Assembly: GCA_012845835.1 (NCBI GenBank)
Contig: JABAKD010000020.1
Coordinates: forward strand, 5,478,720-5,542,719
Direction of reading: 5' to 3'
Length of the DNA: 64,000 nucleotides
Source of the DNA: Undaria pinnatifida
Lineage: Eukaryota; Sar; Phaeophyceae; Laminariales; Alariaceae
Shown: positions 12,200 through 22,480 of the stretch, in pieces
Layout: every line of letters begins with the position of its first letter
How positions within the stretch are numbered: the first letter of the stretch is position 1
Program-made: the position numbers and the translations under genes
The notes under the pieces: model-generated
Database searches by the model: none
What the model was told of the DNA's origin: nothing
The model's input: the letters and a program-made list of their open reading frames with translations, nothing else

Positions 12200-13100
12200 T
12201 TTCTTTTGTGTCACCTTTTACGGCGCTCTTCGACTCTGGGGCCACGTGCAAAGGTTTTCTAACAGAAAACGTTTCGCTGACCTCTCCCCCTCTGTTGCTC
12301 TTAACCATATACCAGGTATATACTTTCGTCAAATTTCGTGTCGTCGATCATCTCTATTATGATGGCACACTAGCATTATTTGGCTATGAACTCTACTCCC
12401 CCCGTCCCCTTATTCTTGCTATATCTGTCCCTTCACTACTAATAGGAGCTCTACTCCCACCGCCTCCCTATTCTTGCTATCCATGCTGTCCCGTTCTCTT
12501 TTTCCCTATCCATTCGTTCTCCCCAACACTTTCTTCTGCATGCTATTTCCCTTCCCTCTTTCTCCCTCGACTCTTGAATTCCCATTAAGTCTAGGTCGCG
12601 ATTACTTACACTGCTCGACTATTTTTAGCCCTTTGCGCCCTCCCGCGGCGAATCCTCATAACAAAGATCATATAGATGCGTTCCATGATCTTATTCTCCG
12701 CTTCTTTTTCGATTGTCTTTTCACTCTACTTTTTTTCGCCTACTACCATTGTTCTATATCCTTCTTCGCTACTCCTATTCCCTCTGCTGCTGTGAACTTG
12801 ATTTCAGCTTCTCTTTCCGGCTTTGTCTTTGCTTGTTTGCTCTACAGCACTCTTCTGTCTCATTCCTTATGGGCCATTCACTATCTCCTGCCTCCCTTTC
12901 TTTCCGTTCGCCCTAGGACCACGTCTTATTGCCGATATTCCATCCGCGATATACACTCTCGATTTCAGTTTTCTAATCCATGCCGGCACTGTTTCTGTGT
13001 CTATCCTCCGCCACCCCATGCTCGCTTTCAGGTGTTAGCGTTCACTGGTGCTTTGACCTACGAGCACAGCCCACATACAGCGTGGATTGTGTGACGGATT
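12200..13100. other. pyrimidine-rich stretch, no gene
   Basis: The + strand is strongly C/T-biased. A degenerate duplication at about 12,390-12,480 has the phrase CTCTACTCC repeated and ending in TATTCTTGCTAT. Two long ORFs here (12,208-12,588 and 12,474-13,094) read as Leu/Ser/Pro/Phe-rich strings and are explained by the base bias. Confidence 0.6.
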
Positions 13101-13466
13101 TCCTTTGCACCGCAAACGGCTAGTAAAAACCCCCAGTATACCGTTTTCTGAGTGAATGCCATCAATTACTACCCGCAAGACGTTCTTAAAGTTAGTACCA
13201 GGGGCTTGGATTAATTCCTTTTCACCTCGTCATGCACCATACATCTGTACGTATTGTTGTCAGGCAATCCTGTTTTACAGTGTAGTATGATCCCCGGCGC
13301 CGCCCTTAGAGGTGGATGGGCCCACTTTAATACACCCTGGGTTTACCATATTAGCGCCAAAAAAACAACCTCTCCGCCTGTATACATTGTGGTCGACGAA
13401 TCTTTTTTTTTTTTTTATCCTCCGGCGGATGGGGAAAAATTAAGCTTTAGCTCACCACACTTCCAC

Positions 13467-13474
13467 GTATTTTC
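13467..13474 (+). other. 8-bp target-site duplication, left (GTATTTTC)
   Basis: GTATTTTC lies immediately before the left TIR of the hAT element and is repeated exactly right after the right TIR at 15,726-15,733. Eight base pairs is the characteristic duplication length of hAT transposition. Confidence 0.93.
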
Positions 13475-13489
13475 CAGGGATGTTCACGG

Positions 13490-13880
13490 AGTAAAAAAAA
13501 AGTCCGCGGAGCGGATTTTCACGGAGCGGATTGACAAACCGCACCGCTCCGTGACAAAACTAGACAACGGATAACCGATCCGCGCAAATCCGTGAAGTAG
13601 GTCAGGGGCGGATATCCGCTCCGCTTTGCTCCGTGACGCATTCTGGAAATCCGCTCCGCTCCGTCAAACTTTTTCAAGGCAGAAATCCGCTCCGCAAAAA
13701 TCCGTGATTTGAAAAGAGCGCGGATATCCGCTCCGCTCCGCTCCGTCACAACAAAATAAAATCCGCACCGCTCTGTATGATTTTTTTCCAGTGGCCCGAT
13801 CCGTAAGTAACGGATTATTTACGGAGCGGATTGGTCTGCTCCGTAGATGATCCGTGACCAATCCGTAGTACAGTGACGGA
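13490..13880 (+). repeat. left subterminal array of the hAT element
   Basis: Many copies of GGATATCCGCTCCGCTCCGT-like sequence and its complement (ACGGAGCGGAT) occur in both orientations at irregular 15-40 bp spacing. In hAT elements subterminal motifs are transposase-binding sites, so this is the likely recognition region. ORFs here read as repeated SGAD/ERS strings and are artefacts. Confidence 0.85.
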
Positions 13881-14138
13881 TTAAACCGTGTGAATGTCAC
13901 GGGTTTTGAGCCCTGAACAATTGTTCTGAATAGCGGATAACCTATACAAATATTGTTCTTGGCCAGCACTCTCCAGATATTTTATATATTTGTGCGATTT
14001 GTGCTGCTATGAGCCATACACGCCGCGGTTCGCCGACGTCCTGCTCCGCACACACAACGCGGACCCTACTCGTGAGAGGTACGACACACACAAACACACT
14101 TCCAACGCAGCAGCGCAGCAGCGGTACGCACGCATAGG

Positions 14139-14715
14139 ATGCCAGATGTCATTGATTCTGGCGATGCAGAGGCTGAGGTGCAGCAATCCTCGCCTTCAAC
14201 CGAGTCTCCTGCTCCTTCTTCTCCCGCTCCTTCTCCATCTCCAACACCGGAGAATCCTACTGGTACTGCTGCAGATTCGCATGAGCAACGAGGTGGAGGA
14301 GTACAAGCAGACACCCGCCGTAGCGAACAATCAGGACTTCGACGTGTTGGGCTACTGGCGTGACGCTGGAAGCCCGCGGCTTGATCCCCACGGAAACGTC
14401 ATGGCAGCGGCGCAATTTCCCATCTTATCCGTGCTTGCCCGCGTGTACCATTGCATCGACAGCACAAGCTGCCAGTCGGAGAGGGAGTTCTCGCAGCTGG
14501 GGTTTGTGCATTCTAGCCTTCGTCGCCGTACGACACCCGACCGCGTTGAGAAAATGATGTTCCTCAGGACTAACCCGGACCTCATTCCGGAGGTCAAGAA
14601 GCTTCGAGATTTGATCGAAAAGATCTCTCAAGAGCAGGAGAAAGCAAAGGTTAAAGTGGTCGAGGTGCAGGCCGCAGAGGCCGGAAAGGATCTCGTAATC
14701 GAACTCGATGAGTAA
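14139..14715 (+). pseudogene. hAT transposase remnant, C-terminal dimerisation domain
   Basis: The 3' part (from about 14,282 to the stop at 14,715) encodes the hAT C-terminal dimerisation domain. Landmarks are DVLGYWRD, then QFPILSVLARVY, the signature STSCQSEREFSQLG at about 14,460-14,500, and RRRTTPDRVEKMMFLRTN. This region holds hAT transposases together as multimers. It lacks the N-terminal BED finger and the DDE catalytic parts. Upstream, an acidic then Ser/Pro-rich linker (MPDVIDSGDAEAEVQQSSPS, from 14,139) is in a different frame, so a frameshift or small intron lies near 14,250-14,280. The protein could at most be a dimerisation peptide; catalysis is not possible. Confidence 0.85.
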
Positions 14716-15279
14716 CGAGTGGCGAGCGGTAGGGTTGGAGCAGACGGGTGCAGGCGCCCATCTTTCACTGCCGTTGAGTTGATCTGTATCCCTGGCTTTT
14801 CCGTTTTTCCCTTCTTTCGCCCGGGCTGAATTTTAGAATTTTCGAATGTTCGCATTTTCGGTACTTCGGTGGTCTCACCATGTACCGCTGTTGCTGCTGA
14901 GGAAAGTGTCTCCATGTTTCACTTCTGCTGTTTTTCTCTCTGTTTTCTATTTTCTATTCTCCTGTTTTTGTTTTTGTCGCGGCGATGGAATTGGTGAAGT
15001 ATCTGGTACTTTGTAGGAGTACTTACGTACTTACCTATTTACCAGAGATGTGCGCGGAGTTCCTGCTCTTGCGCGCCTGCTGTACCAACTCTGGTCACTC
15101 TGTTCTATTTCTTTTTCACCCTTCTCTTAATCCAAGTGTTTCTTTCAGACATCCTTTCTTATGAAGGGGACTCGACGCGTGCGTGCGCGCGATTCTTTCC
15201 CTGCTCGCCACCCCCCTCCGCCATGTATAACTCCGAGAACAACGTGTCTTTCCGTAGTCTCTGATATCAGGAGAAATCC

Positions 15280-15715
15280 GGTCAACATCCGCGGATAACC
15301 GTCCAATATTACGGATTCATGGATACGGTTTTGCGTGGAGAAACGCAGCGGATTTGTACGGTTTGCTCGACGGAGTGGACAATCCGCTCCGTGAAAAAAT
15401 CCGTCTGACGGATATCCGCTCCGCAATAATCCGCACAAATCTCGATGTCGGATATCCGCTCCGTAAAAATCCGTGACTTTTTCTGTGAGCGAATATCCGC
15501 TCCGGTCCGCTCCGTGACAAATTAAAAAATCCGCTCCGCTCCGTGACATCCATGAACATACGGATATCCGTTCCGTCGTAAACCGTGGATTTTTATGAAC
15601 GGAAATCCGCACCGTGACAATCCGCAACTTATTGCCAGAGCGAATATCCGCTCCGCTCCGCTCCGTCAGATTCTAAAAATAAAAATCCGCACCGCGGTGC
15701 GGATCTTGCTCCGTG
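15280..15715 (-). repeat. right subterminal array of the hAT element
   Basis: Dense ATCCGCTCCG / CGGAGCGGAT motifs mirror the left array and end at the right TIR. The last unit ATCCGCACCGCGGTGCGGAT (about 15,685-15,704) is a perfect palindrome next to the TIR. Confidence 0.85.
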
Positions 15716-15725
15716 AACATCCCTG

Positions 15726-15733
15726 GTATTTTC
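15726..15733 (+). other. 8-bp target-site duplication, right (GTATTTTC)
   Basis: Exact copy of the left duplication at 13,467-13,474, directly following the right TIR. Confidence 0.93.
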
Positions 15734-16430
15734 ATACGCGTCGTGTGTCGATTTAACTCAGTTGCTTTCGCAGCCCAACGCTAGCTGGCGCACCCTTCCG
15801 GTTCCATTGTAGGTATAGCGCAAGCTGTCCCTATCAGTGCGTCGACGAATCGATTCACACCGTATAACTACTACTACAGTACTTCGAACATGAAACATTG
15901 TTGTCGAATTTAAATCAGCATCAACAGTGCAAAAGACAACATCAATTTCAACCTGGCGAGAGAGGATGTTGTGTCGGCTCCGCCTTTGTGGGTGATGTGT
16001 GATATGTGCCAGTGACCAAGGCTACGGCATGGTAGTATGGTAGTGTCATACCACTCTTTTCACTACTACTACTGGACTTTGACCATTCAATGCACGACTG
16101 ACTCGGTGCCTTCAATTGATTCTACGGTACCCCACCCAAAACAAAAAAACACGGCAATTTTACTAAACGAGGAAGGATGCTATGGAAACAACATATTCTT
16201 CATATGTATGTTTGTCTCGTCTGCAAAGCGCCACCGAAAGGCGACATCGGGCTGGCAAGGGGCACCGTATTTCAGGAGATACGGCCGGGATCTGGTTTCG
16301 AAAACCGGCAATTTCGTTGAAGAAAAATTGGGGGGGGCTACCTTAACTTAGAACGACTCCTTCACGGAAAACAAACATTTTCAGGCGATTTGTTTGCGCA
16401 ACCTGGCTTACTATGCCAGCGCGGATTCAT
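15734..16430. other. no recognisable gene
   Basis: An ORF of 104 codons at 16,037-16,351 (+) has no recognisable feature. Nothing else is seen before the repeat at 16.4 kb. Confidence 0.45.
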
Positions 16431-16434
16431 ATCG

Positions 16435-16600
16435 GCAAGATTAATACATACATGAAGAAAGCGCAAGGCATCGCAAAGGAACGCAGGGGCGGTCACGCTC
16501 GCGCGAGTGACCCCAAGCCACCGCTGAAAAAATCCCTAAAAGAACAACATAATCCCCCTACGGCAACCTTGGTCCGGTGTGTTCTGGTACTATTAATGAG
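16435..16600 (+). repeat. repeat family D, copy 1 (CTCGCGCGAGTGACCCC palindrome)
   Basis: The core GGTCACGCTCGCGCGAGTGA followed by CCCC-AGCCAC is shared with 45,830-45,960 and 37,770-37,930. In all three it is preceded by a GAAGAAA---GCAAAG-AAC block and followed by CCCCCTACGG or CCCCCTCTTC and a CCT/CTTGGTCCG-like end. The core is close to self-complementary. Non-coding. Confidence 0.6.
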
Positions 16601-16649
16601 TCATCCCGCGGTAGGGGTTGCAGTTGTATGATTGGGCCAAAAAACGGTA

Positions 16650-16885
16650 TACCCTCTGGCCAATTGAGCTCCTGATGTGAGGAACTACCGGTTCGTGACG
16701 CAACTACACGAGTATTTGTTGTTTCAAGACTACGAAGGCAAATTCATAGTAGCTTGGTCGAGTTGTGCGAACGAATGTCTTCGAGGTCATTTTTCGGGTG
16801 AGAGATTGAGTTCCTCATGCGAAGACCTCAGGGACTGACGCTGCCCCCCCCCCCCCCCCCCCCCCGCACCGTTAGATGGCTCTAA
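16650..16885 (+). mobile_element. MITE-like element, family C, copy 1
   Basis: It shares with 45,336-45,570 a left arm ending TGTGAGGAACT, a middle with AGCTTGGTCGAGTTGTGCGA and a right arm TTTTTCGGGTGAGAGATTGA-GTTCCTCATG. In the better copy the arms are inverted repeats. Here a 22-base C run (16,844-16,865) has expanded inside the right arm, between GACGCTG and GCACCGT. It ends near GATGGCTCT. Confidence 0.6.
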
Positions 16886-16933
16886 ACACGTTTAAGCAAT
16901 GCCCACCGTAAATGTTAATGCCTCTCCGTGCAG

Positions 16934-17185
16934 CGAGTGTGGACAACAACGACGACGACGACGCAACGAAATACTGCAATTCCATCGGCTGTCCAGCTGG
17001 TTACACACCCGTCCACGACGCTAAGGAGGTAGAGTGCAACACGAGCATATGCACGTCGTCCCAGTGCTGCGAAGCGTTCTGCTCGTACTTCGCGTGCCCC
17101 CGCAACTACGTTCCCGTCCAGGACGCGCACGAAATTTTGTGCTACGACGATGAATGCACAACCGAGCAGTGCTGCGACAACCATG
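16934..17185 (+). CDS. internal exon encoding two cysteine-rich modules of a secreted/extracellular protein
   Basis: The exon is bounded by an acceptor (CTCCGTGCAG, AG at 16,932-16,933) and a strong donor (CATG|GTGAGT, GT at 17,186). It is 252 nt and both flanking introns are phase 1, so it is a symmetrical exon of the kind that can be duplicated or shuffled. It encodes an acidic stretch (DNNDDDDATKY) and two near-identical modules: CNSIGCPAGYTPVHDAKEVE-C----CTSSQCC and CSYFACPRNYVPVQDAHEIL-C-DDECTTEQCC. The pattern C-x4-CP-xxY-PV-DA-x-C-x4-C-x4-CC implies disulphide-bonded folds in the secretory pathway. The repeat family name is not known to me. No certain partner exon was found nearby. It could belong to a gene with large introns, possibly the membrane protein at 25-30 kb, or be an orphan exon. 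Confidence 0.65.
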
Positions 17186-17209
17186 GTGAGTCGTACGATT
17201 TATGGTGAA

Positions 17210-17875
17210 TAACTGCTACTCAGTGCATCCCAGAGAGTTTTGAAGAACGGGTCCAAAAGAGCTAGGCCGAAACAGTCCACGCACGTCACGTGGAGCACAA
17301 CCCTTCTCAAGTGCAGATATGTGACGGTTAACCTCTTCCTGTTTGCCGTATTGCCATGTCGGCGTATTTCTGTGTTGCTTCCACTTTTGCTCGGCCTCTC
17401 GCGTTGCGTGGTTTACGTTTCGGATTGGCCTCCGCTTTCGCTTCATCTCTTACTCTTTACTGTGTCGCCTTGTTCCACTTTCTTCTTGATTTTTACTGTG
17501 TAGTCCTCCCTCCTATTGTACCAGGTATGATTATTTTTCACTACCTCAAGCGTTGTCTGATATTCAGCTGTGCCGTGTTTGCAATATCGTTGCATTTCTC
17601 ACTTTATATTGACGTGTTTGGCCGGGTGCCTTTACGACATGCATCACACAAACCATCGCGACAAATCGTGTGGTGGCAACAGAAAAGGTTGTAGCTTCTT
17701 CAAAGACACGTCGATACAGACCGTAGGTGTGTGGGGTGCTCTGTGGGGAGAAATTACGTTTCTGTGTAGGGTACTTGGCGGTAAATATGGTTATCAAGAC
17801 GTCTTGTTCGCAACATAGCGGTGCGGCACTCCCCCGGGGAACGTCGCGAATCCCACCACGTTGTCGTTGCCGTAC
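17210..17875. other. no recognisable gene (probable intron)
   Basis: This follows the donor at 17,186. It contains T/C-rich sequence and short ORFs with hydrophobic strings caused by that bias. I saw no exon that restores phase 1 convincingly. Confidence 0.35.
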
Positions 17876-17877
17876 AC

Positions 17878-17984
17878 ACCTGTCCCCGGGGCCACTGAAC
17901 GCCACATCATCAGAAGACAGCAAACACACACCTGCCACTTGGGCCACCGAGCGCCACATCATAAGAAGACAGCGAACACACAGT
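17878..17984 (+). repeat. 52-bp tandem duplication
   Basis: Two consecutive units share GCCAC-GA-CGCCACATCAT and AGAAGACAGC-AACACACA. Divergence is low. It could lie in coding or non-coding DNA; no frame is convincing. Confidence 0.6.
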
Positions 17985-18955
17985 GAGGCGGGATATTGGC
18001 CTACAAATGTAGTTGATGGCAGACCCAAATCTCCAAGCGGAGCTCAACAAGGAGGCAACCACAAATCTTACCCCCGTTCCTCCCAGTTTCTCGTGGTTTC
18101 GATGGCATGGACGTGGTGCTAACCAGGGTCGTGTTGGTGGCTGGAGCAAATCTAGTTCTTCGTTTTAAACTCAAGCAAAGGTCGAGGTGTTGGTGTAAGA
18201 CCGAGGAGGCAAAAGTGGATATAGAAAGAGCGAAAATACGCGGGGTACCGACTTCGGCGTGCTCCGGATGACAGGAATCTACGGCGATCTTAGAACGTAG
18301 ACACCAAACAGGTCACACAGACCAAAACGAAAGCTGTGCAGAAAAACCCAACAAAAGCACACCAGCCTACTCGAGCGGCGTATTTGAGCCAGCAATCGGT
18401 TTGGAGTCTACAACGGCCGCAAGGGATGGAACGGGTGTTGGAGGAGACAGGATATCTAACGTGCGATTCATCAGAGACTGAGGAAGGGAGATCACCGTGG
18501 GACGTGCAATCTCATCCGCTAGCGCGGGGTAAGGCGGCTTTGTAAACCGCTGGAACACGATGTCGTCGGTCCTTGACCCAACAATCGTGAAGAACGTCAA
18601 GGTGCGACCCCCTCGCAAGCCGCTGCACGACAACTAGTCTCGGTACGGGGGAAAGTACGTCATCCGTGCAGAGGTGAACCGCACAAGGCGAGTGGGCCTA
18701 ATGGCCTCCCGAGTGATTTTCCTAACACCCCACGGACGTGCATGATTTGATGTCTTCGCGGATACCCGCGGCATTGCCCGCGGCGGGAACAGGCACTGAC
18801 GCGGTATGCCGTGGCTTTTCAGGGCCGTCCGCGGATATTGCCCCTTCGTTTGGAAAACAATTGTCCGAAAAATTCCGTTTGGGGGGTGTTGTATAATGCG
18901 TGTGTCATACCTGGTACGGTGCTGGGGGATAGAGCAGGGTCCTCAGCCCTAATGT
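17985..18955. other. no recognisable gene
   Basis: A - strand ORF (18,367-18,633) is Pro/Ser-rich in part but matches nothing I know. The + strand of the same stretch is broken by stops. Confidence 0.4.
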
Positions 18956-18956
18956 G

Positions 18957-19197
18957 TGTGATACTCCGATCGCGCGTATTACTGTGTGTTGTGTGTCCTC
19001 GCTAAGGATAAAGGTCGGCGACTCCCCTTGGAACTACAGTGTATCTTGTACCAGGGTCAACAAGGTGGTGTTAGTCAGTCTGTGCGCGGAAACTACAAAA
19101 CCCGTTTTTTAGGGGGACAAAATCTGACAGCTGTGGAAGGAAATGCATCAGTTTTATCAAACTTATCCTGTAAGTCGTATAACCGGTGAGGGGAGGG
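18957..19197 (+). repeat. composite repeat family G, copy 1
   Basis: It holds the family landmarks in order: CTCCGATCGCGCGTATTAC, AAGGATA-AGGTCGGCGACTC, CAGGGTCAACA, GTCTGTGCGCGGAAACTA, GGGGGACAAAATCTGACAGC, GGAAATGCATCAGTTT, then GGGAGGGCGGA. It lacks the leading CTGTGAGATCGA block found in later copies. It is followed by G-rich sequence to about 19.8 kb containing half-units (for example 19,290-19,390). Non-coding. Confidence 0.75.
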
Positions 19198-19199
19198 CG

Positions 19200-20000
19200 G
19201 AATTGTTCAAGGACGTTGGGGCCTGGGACAAGGGGGAGTGGAGGGGGGGGGGCGGGGGCGGGTGGGGCAACTCAATCTGTAGGCGGAGCTAAAATTCCTT
19301 GAAGGGGACAGATCTGACGGTTGTGGAAGAAATGCATCAGTTTATCACGTATATCCGGTAAATCGTACAACCAGTGAGGAGAGGGCGGAGTGCTCGAAGA
19401 GGGGGGGGGGGGGGAGGGGGTTTTCCAACAGCTTTAGGTCGCCTAAATGTATATCCGTTAGGAGCTTGCTATACGCGTGGTGCTAGGTCTAGGCGAAGGT
19501 ACGGGTGGTGTGGAAGGATGGGGTATTGGGGGGGGGGGGGGGAAGGGGGGCGGGGGGGGTAAGGATTGGAGCTACGGCATGGATGGCTAGAAAAGTAATG
19601 AGGTGATATCAACTGCCTGGTAGTTTTTATTACTCTGTCAGATTTTGGTTTTAGGTGGGGCGGCGGCAGAGAACAAAACGAGGGGCGGGGGGGGGGGCGA
19701 TGGCAGCGATTAAACCCCCTTAGGTCGCATAAATGTGTACCTGTAGGGAACTTTACCAAACGTGCTAGATCTAGGCGATGGTGCGGGTGGCGGAGAAGGA
19801 GGGGGCGGGCGGGGGGGGGGGGGTTATGAATTCGAGCTACGGCATGGCTGGTTGGATAGGTAATGAGGTGGTATCACCGGCCTGATACTGTTTATTATTC
19901 TAGCAGATTGGATTCTCGTTGGGGCGGCGGAGGAGGAGGAAGGTTGCGTGTGTGTCAAGGGGAAGGGGGGGGCGGGACAACGGCCTAGATATCTCCCGTA
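19200..20000 (+). repeat. poly-G rich block with partial family-G units
   Basis: Long G runs (around 19,240, 19,401, 19,530, 19,690 and 19,813) alternate with the recurrent phrase TTTAGGTCGC-TAAATGT-TA, TATACGCGTGGTGCTAGGTC and a GCTACGGCATGGATGG/CTGG phrase that recurs at 19,570 and 19,840. It is an imperfect tandem array of a roughly 270-bp G-rich unit. It could form G-quadruplexes on the + strand. No gene. Confidence 0.65.
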
Positions 20001-20300
20001 TATTGCAACAACCAAGCCTGGCTATTTATATGAATGACCGTTGGTTTGTTTCTGTTTTTCCGGGTTATTTTTCAGCTCCAGAGCGACTGGAGCCTGTCCT
20101 GTGATCACGGACGGAGTTGATGATAGGCGTTAATGTGAGAACAGCAGCAACAACAACACCATGAATACATCACAACAATTTGGAAGAATCATGCAAATCT
20201 GTGGTATACAATGTGTTTTAGCTTCGTGGTGTGTTACTTTACATAGATCGCAAGATAGAATATTTCAATCGACAGGAGGTGCAACCATGTAGTTACCATG

Positions 20301-21006
20301 ATTTTTTACCGTGCCGTTGTGGGGCTCTGAGGTCGCCAATTCTAAGCCAGAGATACATATTACAAATTCAACAAGCGATATGATGTGGTCATGCAATGTC
20401 ACCGCCATTGAGCACGAGGGGGAGAAGCGCAAATCGTCAGTGTTTTGAAAGGAACGCTTGATGTGCCCGCGCTCAATTTGGTTACATCGTTAGGCATATG
20501 CTACTTCGTTTGGCAGAGGTTGGGAGGCGATCTCGCGGACGGCAGGTACGAAATACCGCACGAAATAGGTTGGTAGTGTGGCCTACCGCAATATTAACCT
20601 ATCTGGCTGTGCTTCCTTTTCACATTACTATTAATAGCTAATGTACGATTGTGTGCCCTTGATTTTTACCGTGCCGATGTGGGGCGCTGAGGTCGCCAAT
20701 TCTAAGACAGAGATACATATTACAAATACAACAAGTGAGATGATTTGGTCATGCAATGTCGCCACCATTGAAACACGAGGCAAGAGAAGTGCAGATCGTC
20801 AATGTTTTGAAAGGAACGCTTGATGTACCCGTGCTCAATTACGTTACTCCGTTAGGCATATGCTACTTCGTTTGGCAGAGGTTGTCAGACTATCATGCAG
20901 ACGGCAGGTAGGCACGGAATACCCTGCGTAATAGGTTGGTAGCGTGGTCTGCCGCAATTTTAACATATCTGCCTGTACTTACTTTTCACATTATTATTAG
21001 CTAATA
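20301..21006 (+). repeat. 345-bp direct tandem duplication (two units, 360-bp period)
   Basis: Unit 1 (20,301-20,645) and unit 2 (20,661-21,006) align throughout: TTTTTACCGTGCCG, GAGGTCGCCAATTCTAAG, TGTTTTGAAAGGAACGCTTG, GTTAGGCATATGCTACTTCG, AATAGGTTGGTAG and CTTTTCACATTA. Differences are scattered substitutions and small indels. The reading frames are broken in both, so it is not obviously coding. Confidence 0.85.
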
Positions 21007-21175
21007 TATACCATTATACGCCTTGTATGTCCATGTCGTCGAAGGTGTTGTGGCCCTGTAGATGCCGCGTCCACGTCTGATGCTCGTGTTAGTGGTGCTC
21101 ACGAAAACATGCCCGAGGATGTAGTGGATGATCGCTGCGTGATGTTCCTTTCCTCTACATCGCACCAGGCAGAAT

Positions 21176-21493
21176 ATTTTATAGAAATTAATATACACTC
21201 CAGCTGTGAGATCGAATATTTTGTCGAAACTCATCTTTGGAAGCTGTGCGTAATACTTGGATTGCGCGTATTACGGGTTGTGTGTCCTCATTAAGGATAT
21301 AGGTCGGCGACTCCCCTTGGAACTACCAGGTACAGTGTGACTATCAGGGTCAACAGGGTGATGTTAGCCAGTCTGTGCGCGGAAACTATAAAACCCGTTT
21401 CTAAGGGGGACAAAATCTGACAGCTGTGGAAGGAAATGCATCAGTTTATCAAGTGAATCATGTGAGTCGAATATCTGGTGACGGGAGGGCGGA
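21176..21493 (+). repeat. composite repeat family G, copy 2
   Basis: This is a fuller copy. It begins with the AATATTTTATAGAAA-TTAA block and CAGCTGTGAGATCGAA, then ACTCATCTTTGGAAGCTG, GCGCGTATTACGGGTTGTGT, AAGGATATAGGTCGGCGACT and the same downstream landmarks to GGGAGGGCGGA. Poly-G sequence follows (21,530-21,665), ending with the shared TTTAGGTCGCATA and TATACGCGTGGTGCTAGGTC. Confidence 0.75.
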
Positions 21494-22039
21494 GTTTTGA
21501 AGGACGTAGGGGGGTGATTTTGATCGAAAGGGGGGCGAGAGGGGGGGAGAGGGGGGAGGAGACGGGCGGGGCAGGTCAATTTTTGCGTTGAAACTATAAA
21601 TCCTTCTTGTGGGGGAGGGGGGGGGAATGTGGCGGGGGGGGGCGGGGGCGGGGGCGGGTGGCTTTAGGTCGCATATATGTAGGGGTTTGCTATACGCGTG
21701 GTGCTAGGTCTAGGCGTACAGACTATAGTCTATGTCAACGCAACCGCTTTCTTGAAAATGACAAATGAAAATTCTTCACACACTCGATACAGAGAAGACG
21801 CGGCCCGGAGATTGCTCAGTACACCGACGGTCAGGATCAAGTTATCGAGCAGCGCACTTGGTTTTTACTACCGATCCTTACTCCACCTAAAACACTACGG
21901 GCATGGAACAATTGCAAATATATAGTTTAATTATAATAGGTAGCACGGCTGTCGCTAGAAACTCGCGCAGCAGGATATTTGCAGATGTCGTCAACTGTCT
22001 GCATTTTGGTGAACAATGGAAGGTCGTTGTACAAAACTC

Positions 22040-22480
22040 AGCAGCAATTAACAGCAGCCAGCAGAAGCACATGGCTTCCAGCACAGCAGCAGCAGGAGCA
22101 GCACATCAGCAGCACAGCAGCAACGAGCAGCAGCAGCCAGCAGCAGCAGTCAGCAGCACTAGCCACCAGCAGCAGCCAGGAGCGTAAGCCAGCAGTCGGA
22201 GCCAGTCGTATAGGCCAGCAACAGGAGTTACTAGCAGCCAGAGGCAACCAGCATCAACTAGCAGAAGCCACGCAGCAGCCAGGCAGCAGCTAATCAGCAG
22301 CAGTAGACATACAGCAGGCAACAGCAAGCAGCAGGACGAGCATTCACGACCAGCAGCCAGCAGGGGCATCAACACCCAATAGCAAGGAGTTGCAGGAGCA
22401 GACGCAGGCAACAGAAGGCAGCAAAGCCCCAGCAGCATCCAGCAGCGGCTGACAGAAGCAGGAGCAGCAACAGCTCGTCG
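22040..22480 (+). repeat. CAG/AGC-rich low-complexity tract
   Basis: About 440 bp is dominated by AGCAGC/CAGCAG triplets with interruptions. All six frames give homopolymer-rich ORFs (Gln/Ser/Ala on +, Leu/Cys on -), including the 227-codon - strand ORF at 22,106-22,789. No protein is inferred. Confidence 0.8.

Larger units (their letters stand above)
13475..15725 (+). mobile_element. structurally complete hAT-superfamily DNA transposon, internally deleted
   Basis: The ends are perfect 17-bp terminal inverted repeats, CAGGGATGTTCACGGAG at the left and its exact complement at the right. They are flanked by identical 8-bp duplications GTATTTTC (13,467-13,474 and 15,726-15,733). TIR start (CAGGG), duplication length and the internal hAT dimerisation domain agree. 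Inside each end lies a roughly 400-bp array of ATCCGCTCCG-like subterminal repeats. A 2.25-kb length with only about 200 codons of transposase is far below the usual 600-800 codons, so the element is non-autonomous. The intact duplication and TIRs suggest a fairly recent insertion. Confidence 0.93.

Noticed and set aside
12208..13094. Two long + strand ORFs (126 and 206 codons) with hydrophobic strings
   Set aside because: The stretch is C/T-rich on the + strand; Leu/Ser/Pro/Phe strings and lack of stops follow from the base bias. No start context, domain or splice site supports a gene.
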